From Blautia sp. (GTDB lineage Bacteria; Bacillota; Clostridia; Lachnospirales; Lachnospiraceae), in contig JAUUSJ010000002.1 of assembly GCA_030841965.1 (NCBI GenBank), forward strand, positions 27,449-91,448: a stretch of DNA of 64,000 nucleotides, read 5' to 3'. Of the stretch, positions 33,686-42,718 are shown in pieces. Both the position numbers and the translations under genes were made by a program. How positions within the stretch are numbered: position 1 is the stretch's first letter; each line of letters begins with the position of its first letter. The notes under the pieces were generated by a model. The model was not told the origin of the DNA. It saw only the letters and a list, made by a program, of their open reading frames with translations, and searched no databases.

Positions 33686-33792
33686 GTTAGCCGCCCTCCA
33701 TATGGGCTGACTGACTTATTGCAAATGTAAAGGTAAGAGAAGGGGCAAGTGGTCGACTTATTACCAAAAGTGCAAGAGAAGGAGTAGTAAAA

Positions 33793-34599
33793 ATGGAAAA
33801 GAAAAATAGTTTTGTTTTATATACAGATTATATGGAGCAAATAAGACTTCTAACAAGAGAAGAGCGAGGAGATTTGCTTACAGCAATGATGCATTATCAA
33901 TTGGGCGAAGAAATCCCCGATATGGATGGGATTACCCAAATGGCTTTTAGTTTTATTAAAGCGCAGATGGATAGAGATAAAGAAAAGTATCAGGAAGTGT
34001 TAAAAAGGCGCAGTGAAGCTGGAAAGCAAGGTGGAAGACCTAAAAAAGCAAATGGTTTTTCGGAAAAGCAAGAGAAAGCAAAAAAAGCAAATGGTTTTTT
34101 AGAAAAGCAAGAGAAAGCAAAAAAAGCTGTTAATGATAATGTAGATGTTAATGATAATGTAGATGTTAATGATAATGTTTTTAATATTATTAGCTCGGAG
34201 GCGAACGAGTCCACTCCAAGCTCTCCTGTAGCGGCGAGCTTCATCTTGAATGACAAAACCATGTACGAGGTGACTGCTGCCGATGTAGATTACTACAAGA
34301 ATCTTTATCCTGCCGTGGATATTGAGCAGGAACTAAGAAATATTGCTGGTTGGTGTGATGCCAATCCTAAAAATCGCAAAACGAGGACAGGTGCAAAGAG
34401 ATTTATGGCTGCGTGGTTTAGTCGCGCACAAAATTCTGCAAGACAGCAAAGTCCAGATAGAAGTTACAATTATACACAGAACAACCAGCAACCCGCTACC
34501 AATAGATTCCACAATTTTGAGCAGCGTAATTATGATTTCGATGCCTTAGAGCAAGCATTTGATAAGCAGTTTTATGACAAAATCGGACAAGCAAAGTGA
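33793..34599 (+). CDS. DUF6291 replication-associated protein
   Basis: A 268-residue protein. Residues 1-75 are the DUF6291 domain (FVLYTDYMEQIRLLTREERG, GGRPKKA at the end), common upstream of phage replication genes. Residues about 83-128 are repeats: a 13-residue unit (KKANGFSEKQEKA) twice and VNDNVD two and a half times. A C-terminal helical region (about 150-220) contains YEVTAADVDYYKNLYP and MAAWFSRAQ, resembling replisome organisers that bind the origin. It probably recruits the helicase loader or replicase; this is inferred. AAGGAGTAGTAAAA precedes the ATG. Confidence 0.75.
   Translation: MEKKNSFVLYTDYMEQIRLLTREERGDLLTAMMHYQLGEEIPDMDGITQMAFSFIKAQMDRDKEKYQEVLKRRSEAGKQGGRPKKANGFSEKQEKAKKANGFLEKQEKAKKAVNDNVDVNDNVDVNDNVFNIISSEANESTPSSPVAASFILNDKTMYEVTAADVDYYKNLYPAVDIEQELRNIAGWCDANPKNRKTRTGAKRFMAAWFSRAQNSARQQSPDRSYNYTQNNQQPATNRFHNFEQRNYDFDALEQAFDKQFYDKIGQAK
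34042..34179. repeat. In-gene tandem repeats, possible phage origin
   Basis: Two 39-bp copies begin with the A-runs at 34042 and 34081 (AAAAAAGCAAATGG). They are followed by GTTAATGATAATGTAGAT at 34129-34146 and 34147-34164 and a 15-base partial copy to 34179. AT-rich iterons inside an initiator-type gene are a known layout for phage origins, as in lambda O. Confidence 0.6.
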
Positions 34600-34614
34600 G
34601 GAGGAGTAAGATAG

Positions 34615-36057
34615 ATGACAGCACCAAAGATTTGCGAGTATTGCGGAGCCTGCCTAGATGCAGGCGAAACTTGTGATTGCAAGGAAAAAGAGGAGAATAA
34701 GAAAATGGAGACAAATCTTGTAAATATAAGAATCGAACATATTCATCCGCACCCAGAAAATCCAAGAAAAGACCTTGGAGACTTATCTGAGCTTGCGGAG
34801 AGTATTAAGAAAAATGGAATCATGCAAAACCTCACGGTTATCCCAAAAGAGGGAGAACCCGGAGAATACATAACCATCATCGGGCATAGAAGATGTGCGG
34901 CTGCACGCCAAGCAGGTATCTTAGAACTTCCCTGCAAGATTGTCGAGAGCATGACTAAGAAAGAGCAAGTAGGGGTTATGCTAGAGGAAAATATGCAGCG
35001 TAATGATTTAACCATCTATGAGCAAGCACAGGGATTCCAGATGATGTTGGACCTTGGTGAAACGGAAAGTACGATTGCACAAAAGACAGGCTTCAGTAAA
35101 ACAACGATTCGCCATCGTCTAAATATTGCAAAGCTGGATCAAAAATTAGTAAAAGAAAAAGAGTTAGATGAGGGATTTCAGCTATCTTTAAAAGACTTAT
35201 ATGCCCTAGAGCAGGTAAAAGATATTAATACTAGAAATGAGATACTAAACGAGGCTAGAGATTCCAGAGATTTGCTTTGGAGAGCAAAATCTGCTGCCAA
35301 GGAAGAAAAGAGAAAGAAAAAAGAGGTTGCCATCATCGAGATGTTAGAAGATATAGGAGTAAAGCCAGCACCTAAGAAAGTAGAAAATGAGAGATATTCT
35401 GGAAAGTGGAAAAAGATAAAGGAAATTAGTTTGGATAAAGATGTGCCACCAGATGGCATTTTCTTAGAAGAAAAAGAGCAAATGTTTTATTTTCGCCATT
35501 TTGATAAAATGGAAATTTTCAAGAAGAAAAAGAAAGAGCCAGAGCAAAAATCAGAGTACGAAATTAAAAGGGGCAATATAAAAAAGAAGCAAAAGTGGCT
35601 AAAGGATAAAGTAAAAAATATGGCAACAGTCCAGAAAGATTTTATTAAAAACATCCTGTCAGGGGAAATTAAGCCCCTAAAAAATGAAAGCGAGGTATTA
35701 AAGCTTTTGTGGGGGATTTTACTGGAAAACGGAGTCTATTATAGCGAATGCTATTCATTTTTTCTCGAGAAAGACGAATATGCCTGCAGTGAAGAAGAAC
35801 TTAGAGAAGAAAAAGAAGCTGCCAAAGAAAAAATGAAGGAACTTGATGTCATTAGACAGATGATGCTTGCAATGCCTTACATAGTTAAAAGAATAGATTT
35901 AATGGATTTCAACGGAGGATTCTATGAATTTAAAGCAAATACGTTGAATGATATTTATAAAGTGTTTGAACCTTATGGACTGACATTAAGTGAGGAAGAA
36001 AGAAAATTGATAGATGGCACACACGAAATTTACAAGGAGGAAACAGTAAATGAGTAA
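34615..36057 (+). CDS. ParB/Spo0J-like protein with zinc-ribbon N terminus
   Basis: A 480-residue protein. Residues 5-25 hold CEYCGACLDAGETCDC, a zinc ribbon. The ParB N-terminal domain (about 36-130) follows: HIHPHPENPRKDLGDLSELA, then GHRRCAAARQAG (the CTP/DNA-contacting box) and LEENMQRNDLTIYEQAQGF. The HTH is near 145-170 (STIAQKTGFSKTTIRHRL). The long charged C-terminal half is unassigned. In phages such proteins act in DNA segregation or as regulators of replication and late genes. Its stop overlaps the next start by 8 bases. Confidence 0.85.
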   Translation: MTAPKICEYCGACLDAGETCDCKEKEENKKMETNLVNIRIEHIHPHPENPRKDLGDLSELAESIKKNGIMQNLTVIPKEGEPGEYITIIGHRRCAAARQAGILELPCKIVESMTKKEQVGVMLEENMQRNDLTIYEQAQGFQMMLDLGETESTIAQKTGFSKTTIRHRLNIAKLDQKLVKEKELDEGFQLSLKDLYALEQVKDINTRNEILNEARDSRDLLWRAKSAAKEEKRKKKEVAIIEMLEDIGVKPAPKKVENERYSGKWKKIKEISLDKDVPPDGIFLEEKEQMFYFRHFDKMEIFKKKKKEPEQKSEYEIKRGNIKKKQKWLKDKVKNMATVQKDFIKNILSGEIKPLKNESEVLKLLWGILLENGVYYSECYSFFLEKDEYACSEEELREEKEAAKEKMKELDVIRQMMLAMPYIVKRIDLMDFNGGFYEFKANTLNDIYKVFEPYGLTLSEEERKLIDGTHEIYKEETVNE

Positions 36058-36334
36058 TCACTATGTGAGCGGGTCTTCACCTTGTCAGGACTCGGTGCTA
36101 ACCATGGACGAGGTAAAGAAAACAGTAAGAAAAAATATGGCAGCAGGAAAGGAATACACGCTTACAACCACAGAAAAAGAGGACGGAAAGAAGATTACTA
36201 CACGCAAACAAAAGGTACGCTGTGTTGGAGTTTATCCCTATACGGTATGTTTTAAGAATAGAAGAGGAACGATGCTCTCCCTTGCGTATATAGATGTTTA
36301 CAATATGTTGCAAGGTAAAGCAATAAATATGTAG
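36050..36334 (+). CDS. Hypothetical phage protein (94 aa)
   Basis: Starts MSNHYVSGSSPCQDSVLTMD, overlapping the ParB-like gene by 8 bases, with AAGGAGG before the ATG. The C-terminal half, KQKVRCVGVYPYTVCFKNRR, is beta-rich and basic and could bind nucleic acid. No known family is assigned. Confidence 0.6.
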   Translation: MSNHYVSGSSPCQDSVLTMDEVKKTVRKNMAAGKEYTLTTTEKEDGKKITTRKQKVRCVGVYPYTVCFKNRRGTMLSLAYIDVYNMLQGKAINM

Positions 36335-36347
36335 GAGGAAAAATAAA

Positions 36348-36626
36348 ATGGCGAAACAGTATAGATTCATGTACCCAGAGGGATACATCGGAACTGAAGA
36401 GGGGGAAATTATTGAGGTTCCAGACGATTATACAGAAGAAGACGTGGAAAAACTGACGGAAGAATTATTAAAAGAAGCAAAAAGAATAATTTCAGTTGAG
36501 GTTGATTTGGAAATATGTGAATTAGAGAGTTTAGCTACTGATAATGACATTGAATTTATTTGGACGCTAAAAAAATTTAAAAGGCAGTTTATTTGTAGGA
36601 TAAATGCAGAATTAAAAGGAAGATAG
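36348..36626 (+). CDS. Hypothetical phage protein (92 aa)
   Basis: Acidic protein MAKQYRFMYPEGYIGTEEGE with TEEDVEKLTEELLKEAKRII; TAGGAGGAAAAATAAA precedes the ATG. No recognised motif. Lies within the tightly spaced early operon. Confidence 0.6.
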   Translation: MAKQYRFMYPEGYIGTEEGEIIEVPDDYTEEDVEKLTEELLKEAKRIISVEVDLEICELESLATDNDIEFIWTLKKFKRQFICRINAELKGR

Positions 36627-36635
36627 GTGAACAAG

Positions 36636-36794
36636 ATGGGCTGTAGATATGCAAAAACCACGGATGAGTGGCATGGATGGGAGTGTAGTATAACAGGAGG
36701 TGCTTGTATGTTTCTGTATCCAAGCAGTAAAAAGTGTGCAGAGATATATGGAGAAGGACCAGACGCAGGAAATGAAGAGGAGGAAGAGGAATGA
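36636..36794 (+). CDS. Small Cys-containing phage protein (52 aa)
   Basis: MGCRYAKTTDEWHGWECSIT, then GGACMFLYPSSKKCAEIYG and an acidic tail of Glu residues. Four Cys residues may bind a metal. It starts after AGGTGAACAAG and overlaps the methylase start (ATGA at 36791), so coupling is likely. Confidence 0.6.
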   Translation: MGCRYAKTTDEWHGWECSITGGACMFLYPSSKKCAEIYGEGPDAGNEEEEEE

Positions 36795-37414
36795 TGAAAA
36801 TATTAGTTGCTTGTGAGGAATCGCAGGCAGTGACAATTGAGTTTAGAAAATTGGGGCATGAAGCATACAGTTGTGACATTGAGCCTTGTAGTGGTGGACA
36901 TCCAGAATGGCATTTACAAGTGGATGCATTAGAACTACTGAAAATGTATTGGGATATGATTATTGCATTTCCACCATGTACATATATGACAAATGCAGGT
37001 GCCGTAAGAATGCGAGTCAAGGGTGAGATTGTAGAAGAGCGATATGAAAAAGCAATGCAAGCAAAAGAATTTTTTATGAGATTTTATAATGCTGACTGTA
37101 AGAAGATTGCTATTGAGAATCCTACACCTATGAAAATTGTTGGTTTACCACCATATACGCAAGCAATACAACCGTATCAGTTTGGGCATCCATATAGCAA
37201 AAGAACTTGTTTGTGGCTTAAAAATTTACCCTTACTTATTCCAACAAAGATTATGAAATATCATGAACCGTACGTTAATGGGGGTTGTAAAGATGTACAT
37301 GGAAATTATCGAAGATTTCAAGGTAGAAAAGAGCGTGACCCTAGGATTAGGTCAAAGACATTTCCTGGGATTGCGAAGGCTATGGCAGAACAATGGGGAG
37401 GAAAAGAAGAATGA
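36791..37414 (+). CDS. Phage DNA cytosine methyltransferase
   Basis: A 207-residue, short C5-cytosine methylase of the phage type. The N-terminal SAM-binding strand is MMKILVACEESQAVTIEFRK, followed by HEAYSCDIEPCSGG. The catalytic Cys is in IIAFPPCTYMTNAG (motif IV) near residue 63. The motif VI-like Glu is in IAIENPTPMKIVG. It is too short to carry a normal target-recognition domain and may protect phage DNA at short sites. It overlaps the small Cys gene upstream and a frameshifted DUF551 gene downstream. Confidence 0.8.
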   Translation: MMKILVACEESQAVTIEFRKLGHEAYSCDIEPCSGGHPEWHLQVDALELLKMYWDMIIAFPPCTYMTNAGAVRMRVKGEIVEERYEKAMQAKEFFMRFYNADCKKIAIENPTPMKIVGLPPYTQAIQPYQFGHPYSKRTCLWLKNLPLLIPTKIMKYHEPYVNGGCKDVHGNYRRFQGRKERDPRIRSKTFPGIAKAMAEQWGGKEE

Positions 37415-37870
37415 GATTAATTGATGCAGACCTGATGAAAGAAAGTATTACAAGAGCGACTGGACTGGCAAAAATTATTATAGGGAAAGAAAAAAGAAGC
37501 AGAGTTTGTAGAAAAGATGATATTAAATCTTATATCAGCACAGCCGGCAGTGAAACTAAAAGAAGAAAGACGCAAAGACAATGATAATGATAATGATAAT
37601 GGATGGATTCCAATTACTTGGCGTAAAACAACAAAAGACGATGGCATTGATGCGGAGAAATATCCATTTTTTATAAATTGTCCGTTACCAGATGATGAAC
37701 AAGATGTCCTTGTTTGTGATAAGTACGGACGTGTATATTTAGACGTTTTCTGTCGAGACGGGTGTGAGTGCTATCTGGATAATAGTAACGCTGATTTAAT
37801 GGGTGATATAGTGGCGTGGCAACCACTTCCAACTCCCTTATCGCTTGAGGAGTACATAGATAAAAAATAG
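37411..37870 (+). pseudogene. DUF551-type phage gene with +1 frameshift at an A-run
   Basis: The first frame (from ATG 37411) gives MRLIDADLMKESITRATGLA and KIIIGK, a typical phage N terminus, then turns into unlikely sequence. The next frame, from the six-A run 37490-37495 onward, continues sensibly as KKEAEFVEKMILNLISAQPA, then a DNDNDNDN stretch from GATAAT repeats and the DUF551 core WIPITWRKTT..VLVCDKYGRV..AWQPLP. One base too many in the A-run explains it. Mutation, slippage-mediated expression or a base-calling error are all possible. Confidence 0.7.
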
Positions 37871-37925
37871 TGCACCATCCAGAAAAGGATTTATTTTATA
37901 TATCACAGTAACTGTAAGCCGTGAT

Positions 37926-37957
37926 TTGCCTTGTAGAGTACAGTCTCTGCAAGGCAA
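37926..37957 (+). other. Stable hairpin before a small gene
   Basis: TTGCCTTGTAGAG (37926-37938) pairs with CTCTGCAAGGCAA (37945-37957), 13 bp with one G-U pair and a 6-base loop. No T-run follows; the ribosome binding site GGAGGAG is just downstream. It could be an RNA processing or stability element. Confidence 0.55.
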
Positions 37958-37975
37958 GGAAGGAGGAGATTAAAA

Positions 37976-38179
37976 ATGGCAACAGAAAAACAAAATAACA
38001 TTAATTTTGGTGTTATTGAAATTGACGGAAAATTATACCCTTTAAAATATTTATGCATAGATTGGTTTATAATGTCGAATGATGATTTTTTCAAAAAACA
38101 TGGCATCAACTTTAATCCACATAAATATCCTGGTTTATATGAATGGGGCAGGAAAGAAATATATAATGTGACAGAATGA
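37976..38179 (+). CDS. Hypothetical phage protein (67 aa)
   Basis: MATEKQNNINFGVIEIDGKL followed by YPLKYLCIDWFIM; AAGGAGGAGATTAAAA precedes the ATG and the stop overlaps the VRR-NUC start (ATGA). The function is unknown. Confidence 0.6.
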   Translation: MATEKQNNINFGVIEIDGKLYPLKYLCIDWFIMSNDDFFKKHGINFNPHKYPGLYEWGRKEIYNVTE

Positions 38180-38571
38180 GGGATAAAAAAGTGAGAAATT
38201 ATAGATTAGACAAAGAAGAGGGACATCAAGAGGCGATTTTTGAATGGGCGAGTTACCAAAAAGTGAGACTACCAGAGCTGGAGCTACTCCATCACATTCC
38301 AAACGGAGGTAGGCGGGATAAAGCTGAGGCGGTAGCCTTTAAGCGAAGAGGGGTAAAGGCAGGTGTGCCAGATTTATGCTTACCAGTGGCGAGAGGGAGC
38401 TTCCACGGACTGTATATAGAGCTTAAGACGGAGAGAGGGAAACCGACTAAAACACAAAAGCTATGGATAGAAAGACTAATTAAGCAAGGGTACTTTGCTA
38501 AAGTCTGTTACGGATGGAAAGATGCCATAGAAACACTGGAATATTACTTAACACAATTAGAGGACATATGA
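38176..38571 (+). CDS. VRR-NUC domain nuclease
   Basis: A 131-residue PD-(D/E)XK nuclease of the VRR-NUC family, frequent in phage replication modules and thought to act on branched DNA. Catalytic elements are HQEAIFEWASYQ (N-terminal helix Glu), GVPDLCLPVARG (Asp) and LYIELKTERGKPT (Glu-x-Lys) near residue 80. The stand-alone VRR-NUC size is normal. Confidence 0.88.
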   Translation: MRDKKVRNYRLDKEEGHQEAIFEWASYQKVRLPELELLHHIPNGGRRDKAEAVAFKRRGVKAGVPDLCLPVARGSFHGLYIELKTERGKPTKTQKLWIERLIKQGYFAKVCYGWKDAIETLEYYLTQLEDI

Positions 38572-38572
38572 T

Positions 38573-39031
38573 ATGCTAGACAAAAAAATATTGATTGAGT
38601 ATTGTGACATGAAAGTTGAGATAAAACATCTTAGGGAGCTGATAGACAAGACGGAAAGGAGGTTGAGAAAAATCGAGGAGGAGGGATTGGTAAGCGATGT
38701 AGTGAGCGGAGGAATGGGAGGAATAGAACACTTTAAGATAACAGGATATCCGACTGTGCAATATTCAAAAGTATGGTGTTTATTATTGGATGGAAGAATG
38801 AAGCTTAGAAGAAAGGAAGAGGAACTGTTAGAGCTTACCAATTTAGCTGAGGAATTTATTGAGTCGATAGAAAAGAGTGAGATAAGAATTATGTTTCGTC
38901 TTTACTACATAGAAGGACTAACATGGCAGCAGGTAGCGATAAGAATGAATAATCTTTTTCCGAAACGTAAGATTGCTTATACAGAGGATAGTTGCCGCAT
39001 GAAAAATACAAGATTTTTTGAAAAAATTTGA
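38573..39031 (+). CDS. ArpU-like late transcription regulator
   Basis: A 152-residue protein with a long N-terminal coiled coil (EIKHLRELIDKTERRLRKIE) and a C-terminal sigma-region-4-like HTH (EIRIMFRLYYIEGLTWQQVA, then IRMNNLFP). ArpU/RinA-type proteins of Firmicutes phages sit directly before the terminase genes and switch on the late operon. Here two AATGTTCGG repeats lie immediately after the gene, before the small terminase. Confidence 0.78.
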   Translation: MLDKKILIEYCDMKVEIKHLRELIDKTERRLRKIEEEGLVSDVVSGGMGGIEHFKITGYPTVQYSKVWCLLLDGRMKLRRKEEELLELTNLAEEFIESIEKSEIRIMFRLYYIEGLTWQQVAIRMNNLFPKRKIAYTEDSCRMKNTRFFEKI

Positions 39032-39033
39032 GA

Positions 39034-39118
39034 AATGTTCGGCAATGTTCGGTGAAAATATGTTAGTATTTAAAATAAGCAAAAATAACTCAAAGCACAT
39101 CTTAATTGATGTGTTTTC
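39034..39118 (+). promoter_or_regulatory. Late-operon control region
   Basis: AATGTTCGG at 39034-39042 is repeated at 39044-39052, a 10-bp period (one helical turn), right after the ArpU-like gene. A hairpin CACATC/GATGTG at 39096-39113 followed by TTTTCTTTT lies downstream. The repeats are candidate activator sites. The hairpin may be a weak terminator or leader element before the small terminase gene. Confidence 0.5.
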
Positions 39119-39179
39119 TTTTATCTTTTGGAAAAAAATTGCGTTTTTACAAGATAAGTCAGAGAAAGCAGGTGAGGCG

Positions 39180-39752
39180 GTGGCAAAGGGAAAATACGAA
39201 TATTGGTTAACTAAGGAAGGACTATTAAAACTAGAGGGTTGGGCAAGAGATGGATTAGTAGATGAGCAAATAGCAGAAAAAATGGGCATATCGTCCTCTA
39301 CCTTGTACGAGTGGAAGAAGAAGTATTCGGAGATTTCGGAGTCCTTAAAAAAGGGGAAAGATGTTGTTGACCGTCTTGTGGAAAATGCCCTACTTAAGAG
39401 AGCATTAGGATATCAATACAATGAGGATAAATATGCCAGTATTCCATTGGAACAAGTGGAATATTCTGAAAAATTACATGAATATATGAATCGTTATAAA
39501 TTAGAACATCCAGAAGCTACCGATGACGAGCTAATGTTGGTTAGAGAACAATTTCCCAAAGAAAAAATGGTTTTAACAGAACGTAAAGTGAAAGAAGTAG
39601 TTCCAGATACTACGGCTCAAATCTTCTGGTTAAAGAATCGCAAGCCTGAACAATGGAGAGATAAACAGGAAGTTAAAGTATCAGGAGAAATCAATAATCC
39701 GTTTGCAAGTCTTACAGTAGAAGAGCTAAAGAAACTGATAGATGATGGATAA
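39180..39752 (+). CDS. terS: Terminase small subunit
   Basis: A 190-residue DNA-recognition subunit. GTG at 39180 is preferred to an upstream ATG at 39018 because AGGTGAGG precedes it and MAKGKYEYWLTKEGLLKLEG is the usual N terminus. The HTH is GLVDEQIAEKMGISSSTLYE (about residues 25-45), followed by a helical oligomerisation region and a tail ending SLTVEELKKLIDDG. Overlaps the large subunit by 11 bases. Confidence 0.85.
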   Translation: MAKGKYEYWLTKEGLLKLEGWARDGLVDEQIAEKMGISSSTLYEWKKKYSEISESLKKGKDVVDRLVENALLKRALGYQYNEDKYASIPLEQVEYSEKLHEYMNRYKLEHPEATDDELMLVREQFPKEKMVLTERKVKEVVPDTTAQIFWLKNRKPEQWRDKQEVKVSGEINNPFASLTVEELKKLIDDG

Positions 39753-41145
39753 AAAACTAATACAACTAGGCGCAAAGGCGGAACTTGCAAGACGTGAGTT
39801 CTTTTTTTATTGCAACCTGATGGCTCCTGATTTTTATAAGCCTGAGCGAAGTTACTTAGTGGAACTTTGCAAGGAACTCCAGAAATTTATTGAGTCTAAA
39901 GATGAGACTGTAATGATAATTAATGAGCCGCCAAGGCACGGAAAATCACGCACAGCTGGAAAACTTGTAGAGTGGATTCTTGGTAGAGATAACACAAAAA
40001 AGATAATGACTGGTTCTTATAATGAGACGCTATCTACTACATTTTCCAAAAACGTCCGAAATACGATACAAGAGAAGAAAGCGGATAAATATAAACCAGT
40101 TTTTTCGGATGTGTTTCCAGCAACCTCTATTAAGCGTGGAGATGGAGCAATGAATCTGTGGAGCTTGGAAGGGGGATATAATAATTACTTAGCCACTTCC
40201 CCTACTGGAACAGCAACAGGATTTGGCGCAGATATTATGATCATTGATGATTTGATTAAAAACGCCAAAGAAGCACATAACGAAAGGATAAAGGAAGAAC
40301 ATTGGAGTTGGTTTACTGATACAATGCTTTCCCGATTAGAAGAAGGCGGAAAAATTATCATCATTATGACACGTTGGGCTTCGGATGATTTGGCAGGCAG
40401 AGCATTGGAATATTACAAAGAACGAGGTGTCAAAGTACATCATGTATCTATGAAAGCGTTAATAAATGAAGAAACGCACGAAATGCTCTGTAGCGAAGTT
40501 TTATCTTATGAATCGTATCTAGACAAAGTAGCGGCTATGGGCGAAGATATCGCCGCTGCCAATTACCAGCAAGAACCTATCGATTTAAAAGGTCGCCTTT
40601 ACACCTCGTTTAAAACATATGACGTTTTACCGATTGATGATAGAGGGAACAGCCTGTTCGAGGGAATCTATAGTTATACAGATACTGCCGATGAGGGAGA
40701 CGATTATTTGTGCTCCATCATTTTTGGAAAATATATGAAAGAAGCATATATCCTTGATGTATATTACACGCAAAAGGGTATGGAAACAACAGAGCCTGAG
40801 ATGGCGAAAAGGATTTCTGAATGGAAAGTTAATTATGCAAGAATAGAGAGCAATAACGGAGGTTCAGGATTCGCCAGAAATGTAAGAAGGATAAATGAGG
40901 AAGAGTTGCACAATTATGTAACTGTAATCAAGTGGTTTCACCAGTCTAACAATAAGAAAGCAAGAATATTATCCAATGCACATTGGGTTATGGAACATAT
41001 TATTTACCCACAAAATTGGAAGCATAAATTCCCAGAATTTTATAGAGCGATGAACAAATATCAGCGAGAGGGAGAAAATGAGCATGATGACGCACCAGAT
41101 GCAGTAACAGGAGTTGCAGAAACAATGTATATGCTTGGAGCATAA
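39742..41145 (+). CDS. terL: Terminase large subunit
   Basis: A 467-residue packaging motor with ATPase and nuclease domains. Walker A is NEPPRHGKSRTAGK near residue 62 and Walker B IMIIDDLIKN near 165. A coupling motif lies at IIIIMTRWASD near 205. RNase H-like nuclease acidic residues are in YSYTDTADEGDDY near 315 and the C-terminal EHDDAPDAVTG. Normal length for the family. A second in-frame ATG three bases on is an alternative start. Confidence 0.93.
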   Translation: MMDKKLIQLGAKAELARREFFFYCNLMAPDFYKPERSYLVELCKELQKFIESKDETVMIINEPPRHGKSRTAGKLVEWILGRDNTKKIMTGSYNETLSTTFSKNVRNTIQEKKADKYKPVFSDVFPATSIKRGDGAMNLWSLEGGYNNYLATSPTGTATGFGADIMIIDDLIKNAKEAHNERIKEEHWSWFTDTMLSRLEEGGKIIIIMTRWASDDLAGRALEYYKERGVKVHHVSMKALINEETHEMLCSEVLSYESYLDKVAAMGEDIAAANYQQEPIDLKGRLYTSFKTYDVLPIDDRGNSLFEGIYSYTDTADEGDDYLCSIIFGKYMKEAYILDVYYTQKGMETTEPEMAKRISEWKVNYARIESNNGGSGFARNVRRINEEELHNYVTVIKWFHQSNNKKARILSNAHWVMEHIIYPQNWKHKFPEFYRAMNKYQREGENEHDDAPDAVTGVAETMYMLGA

Positions 41146-41158
41146 GGAGGAATAGAAA

Positions 41159-42718
41159 GTGGGGATATTAAAAAAAATGAGTGATGGAATAAAAAAAGGG
41201 ATTCGGAGTTGGCTAAATATCACCCCTTCAAATCCTTATGCAATTCAAATTAATGAGGTAGTGGATTTTGAATTAAATGCTATCCGCAACCGTATCTGGT
41301 ACAGAGGAGATAGCAATGAATTAGAACAAATGTATGGTCAAAACCCCGATTATGCAGATAAATATAAATTTTGGGCTTCCAAAAGTTCACCCGGCATAGA
41401 GATGAGAAAGATACATACAGGGCTTCCGTCTTTAATAGTGAAAGTATTAGTCGCTATTGTGGTAACGGATATGAATGGATTTGAGTTTGAGAACAAAAAA
41501 CAAGAAGAAATTTGGAAAGAAATGGAAAAAGAAAATAATTTTAAAGAGCTGATGAAAGAATGCTTGCGAGAAGTTCTTTTTATTGGGGATGGTGCTTACA
41601 AAATAACAATCGATACAAATATTAGCCAGTATCCAATTTTGGAATGGATATCAGGGGAGAAAATAGAAATTATTCGCAATCGAGGGAGATTAAAAGAAAT
41701 CATCTTTAAAACTCCATACAAAGAACATGGTCAAACATATGTTTTGCATGAACATTATGGATACGGATATATCGAAAACCATTTATATTATGATGAGAGA
41801 GAAGTTCCACTAAATTCTATTAATGCAACAAACGATATTTTTGATTACAAATTTGACGATAGCGTAATTTTAGCTATTCCCTTGCAAGTATATGGAAGTA
41901 GCAAATTTAAAGGCAGGGGAGGTTCTATTTATGATGGTAAATTAGATGCTTTTGACGCTTTTGACGAAATATTTAGTCAATGGATGGATGCTCTGAGGAA
42001 AGGTAGGGTTACAAAATATATTCCTACCGATTTAATACCTAGAGACCCGACAAATGGAACTTTAAAAACGCCGAACCCTTTTGATAATAGCTATCTTGAG
42101 ATTAGAGGAGGACTAAGCGAAAAAGAAGGAGACCGTGTTGACGTAGTGCAACCAAATATTCCTCATGAAAGCTATCTTGCATCTTATATAACTGCTTTAG
42201 ACCTTTGCCTGCAAGGGATTATTTCTCCGTCTACACTTGGAATTGATACAAAAAAACTAGACAATGCAGAAGCACAAAGAGAGAAAGAAAAAACAACGCT
42301 TTATACAAGAAATGCCATTGTAGAGGCATTGCAAGAGACACTCCCAGAGTTAGTTTCTGCTGCCATTCATGCTTACCAGATTCTCACCAAAGGAACATTA
42401 GAAGAAGTAAAGGCAACAATTCCTTTTGGAGAATACGCAAATCCTTCCTTTGAGTCTCAGGTTGAGACGGTGGGAAAAGGTAAGCAACAAGGAATTATGT
42501 CTACAGAGGCAGCAGTAGAAGAACTTTACGGTGATACAAAGGACGAGAACTGGAAAAGAGAAGAAGTTGCTAGATTAAAGGCGGAACAAGGAATCGTCGA
42601 GGTAGAAGAACCACAAGTAAATTTAGATCTTGAAGAATTTGAAGTGGACATGGAGGAAGAGCAAAATGAGAGTAAAAGTAGCACAAAGAACATACCGAAT
42701 GAATCAAAAGGAGTATGA
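41159..42718 (+). CDS. Portal protein
   Basis: A 519-residue SPP1 Gp6-like portal through which DNA enters the capsid. GTG at 41159 follows AAGGAGGAATAG. Visible portal features include INEVVDFELNAIRNRIWYRG near the N terminus, WASKSSPGIEMRKIH and LREVLFIGDGAYKI, with a C-terminal DTKKLDNAEAQREKEKTT near residue 365, typical of the clamp region. The C-terminal 17 codons overlap a small gene in another frame. Confidence 0.88.
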   Translation: MGILKKMSDGIKKGIRSWLNITPSNPYAIQINEVVDFELNAIRNRIWYRGDSNELEQMYGQNPDYADKYKFWASKSSPGIEMRKIHTGLPSLIVKVLVAIVVTDMNGFEFENKKQEEIWKEMEKENNFKELMKECLREVLFIGDGAYKITIDTNISQYPILEWISGEKIEIIRNRGRLKEIIFKTPYKEHGQTYVLHEHYGYGYIENHLYYDEREVPLNSINATNDIFDYKFDDSVILAIPLQVYGSSKFKGRGGSIYDGKLDAFDAFDEIFSQWMDALRKGRVTKYIPTDLIPRDPTNGTLKTPNPFDNSYLEIRGGLSEKEGDRVDVVQPNIPHESYLASYITALDLCLQGIISPSTLGIDTKKLDNAEAQREKEKTTLYTRNAIVEALQETLPELVSAAIHAYQILTKGTLEEVKATIPFGEYANPSFESQVETVGKGKQQGIMSTEAAVEELYGDTKDENWKREEVARLKAEQGIVEVEEPQVNLDLEEFEVDMEEEQNESKSSTKNIPNESKGV

